A DNA stretch of 33,439 nucleotides from an uncultured Oscillospiraceae bacterium. GTDB lineage: Bacteria; Bacillota; Clostridia; Oscillospirales; Oscillospiraceae. The notes under the pieces were generated by a model. That model was not told where the DNA came from, made no database searches, and saw only the letters and a list, made by a program, of their open reading frames with translations. A program made the position numbers and the translations under genes. Position 1 is the stretch's first letter, and each line of letters opens with the position of its first letter. Below are positions 32,945 to 33,439 of this stretch, piece after piece. Location of the stretch: the NCBI GenBank assembly GCA_949841355.1, contig CATKZP010000023.1, positions 1 through 33,439 on the forward strand, written 5' to 3'.

Positions 32945-33439
32945 AACGATCCCTCCCAACTGTCCAGCACCGCCTCCTGTATGGCTGCGGTTACCTGTTC
33001 CATGGTGACGCCGTTTTCACCCGAAGGGCCCTGGGGCCCCCGCTCTCCGGGGTCGCCCTTGGGACCCGGTGGGCCCTGCTCCCCGGCGTCTCCCTTCTCT
33101 CCCTGCACGCCGGGGTCGCCCTTGGGCCCCTGCCCTCCCGGTTCTCCAGGATCGCCCTTGGGGCCCTGGAGGCTTCCCACATTCGTCCACGCCTTGGCGT
33201 CCACATCCCATAGGTACACCGAGTTGGCCTCCGCCGTCCCCACAGCATAGGCCTTCCCCTCCGTTCCCACCGGGTGGGCATCTTGCAGCGCCTGAAGCGT
33301 ATTGTACCGGCCGAGGATGACGAAGCTGGTTCCGTCCGTCCCCCGTTCGCCCCTCGGGCCGGGCTCACCCTGGGGGCCGGGCGGTCCCTGCTCTCCCCTG
33401 GGGCCCTGGGGGCCCGCCGCCCCCTCCTTTCCCTGGGGC
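32941..33439 (-). CDS. Collagen-like phage fibre protein (partial, start outside the window)
   Basis: The frame is open to the right window edge; 165 residues are present. Gly-X-Y triplets ([18 protein letters not shown]... style) fill the upstream part. They are interrupted by a globular insert ([17 protein letters not shown] to [15 protein letters not shown], about 50 residues) that is common in clostridial phage fibres, then resume for about 16 triplets. A short helical tail ([21 protein letters not shown]) follows. Collagen-like stalks trimerise and hold receptor-binding tips away from the virion. The TGA overlaps the start of the receptor-binding gene. An internal GTG at 33270 is not the true start. 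Confidence 0.85.
   Translation of the reverse strand, partial: PQGKEGAAGPQGPRGEQGPPGPQGEPGPRGERGTDGTSFVILGRYNTLQALQDAHPVGTEGKAYAVGTAEANSVYLWDVDAKAWTNVGSLQGPKGDPGEPGGQGPKGDPGVQGEKGDAGEQGPPGPKGDPGERGPQGPSGENGVTMEQVTAAIQEAVLDSWEGSF

Noticed and set aside
32941..33439. Simple repeats or CRISPR-like array
   Set aside because: The periodic sequence is explained by collagen Gly-X-Y codons. No spacer-repeat arrays were seen anywhere in the window.

Overview
The window looks like a chromosome segment of a spore-forming, G+C-rich member of the Firmicutes. The closest match I can suggest is the Oscillospiraceae (Flavonifractor/Lawsonibacter/Pseudoflavonifractor type). The basis is the Firmicutes gene order ylxM-ffh-rpsP-khpA-rimM-trmD, a LysM plus GH18 spore-type hydrolase, strong AGGAGG ribosome binding sites, frequent TTG/GTG starts and consensus sigma-A promoters. 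The family assignment is inference from gene content, not a database result.

Left end (1-3.5 kb): the 3' end of a group II intron (HNH end of its maturase plus RNA domains V and VI). It ends inside, or at the edge of, a badly decayed gene on the opposite strand. Then come a clostridial SodC-like protein, a LysM/GH18 spore-type hydrolase and a tRNA-Arg(CCT) with its own promoter and terminator, all on the minus strand.

Housekeeping block (3.5-14.1 kb): typA; a divergent XpaC-family gene coupled to a small membrane protein; the SRP/ribosome-maturation operon ylxM, ffh, a 59-aa membrane protein, rpsP, khpA, rimM and trmD; then degV, a small SAM methyltransferase and rsmA. trmD is fused to a GNAT acetyltransferase domain. 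rimM has no normal start codon at its natural start; an ATC sits at ideal spacing from a strong Shine-Dalgarno.

Junction (14.1-14.97 kb): a 15-codon remnant of an amidase-like gene, a terminator, then an AT-rich stretch. That stretch carries a 35-codon hydrophobic ORF covered by an antisense transcription unit.

Phage region (14.97 kb to the end, all minus strand, running off the right edge): late genes of what is probably a short-tailed prophage. In transcription order they are: collagen-like fibre protein (partial), Ig/lectin-like receptor-binding protein, carbohydrate-binding protein, holin, three-domain endolysin, an S74-type tail fibre interrupted by one stop codon, a small protein, a nozzle-like protein, a 564-aa internal protein and a 2710-aa giant polyvalent protein. 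No integrase, repressor, capsid or terminase gene lies in the window, so only the late end of the element is present.

Most interesting signal: a 400-bp cassette at 24869-25270, between two late genes. Two convergent transcription units, each with a perfect -35 and -10, overlap almost completely. One encodes a 31-aa single-span membrane peptide behind a structured leader; the other looks like an antisense RNA. Each unit's terminator overlaps or abuts the other's promoter. This is the layout of a type I toxin-antitoxin system, and neither the peptide nor the antisense RNA is one I recognise. A looser version of the same arrangement lies at 14402-14855.
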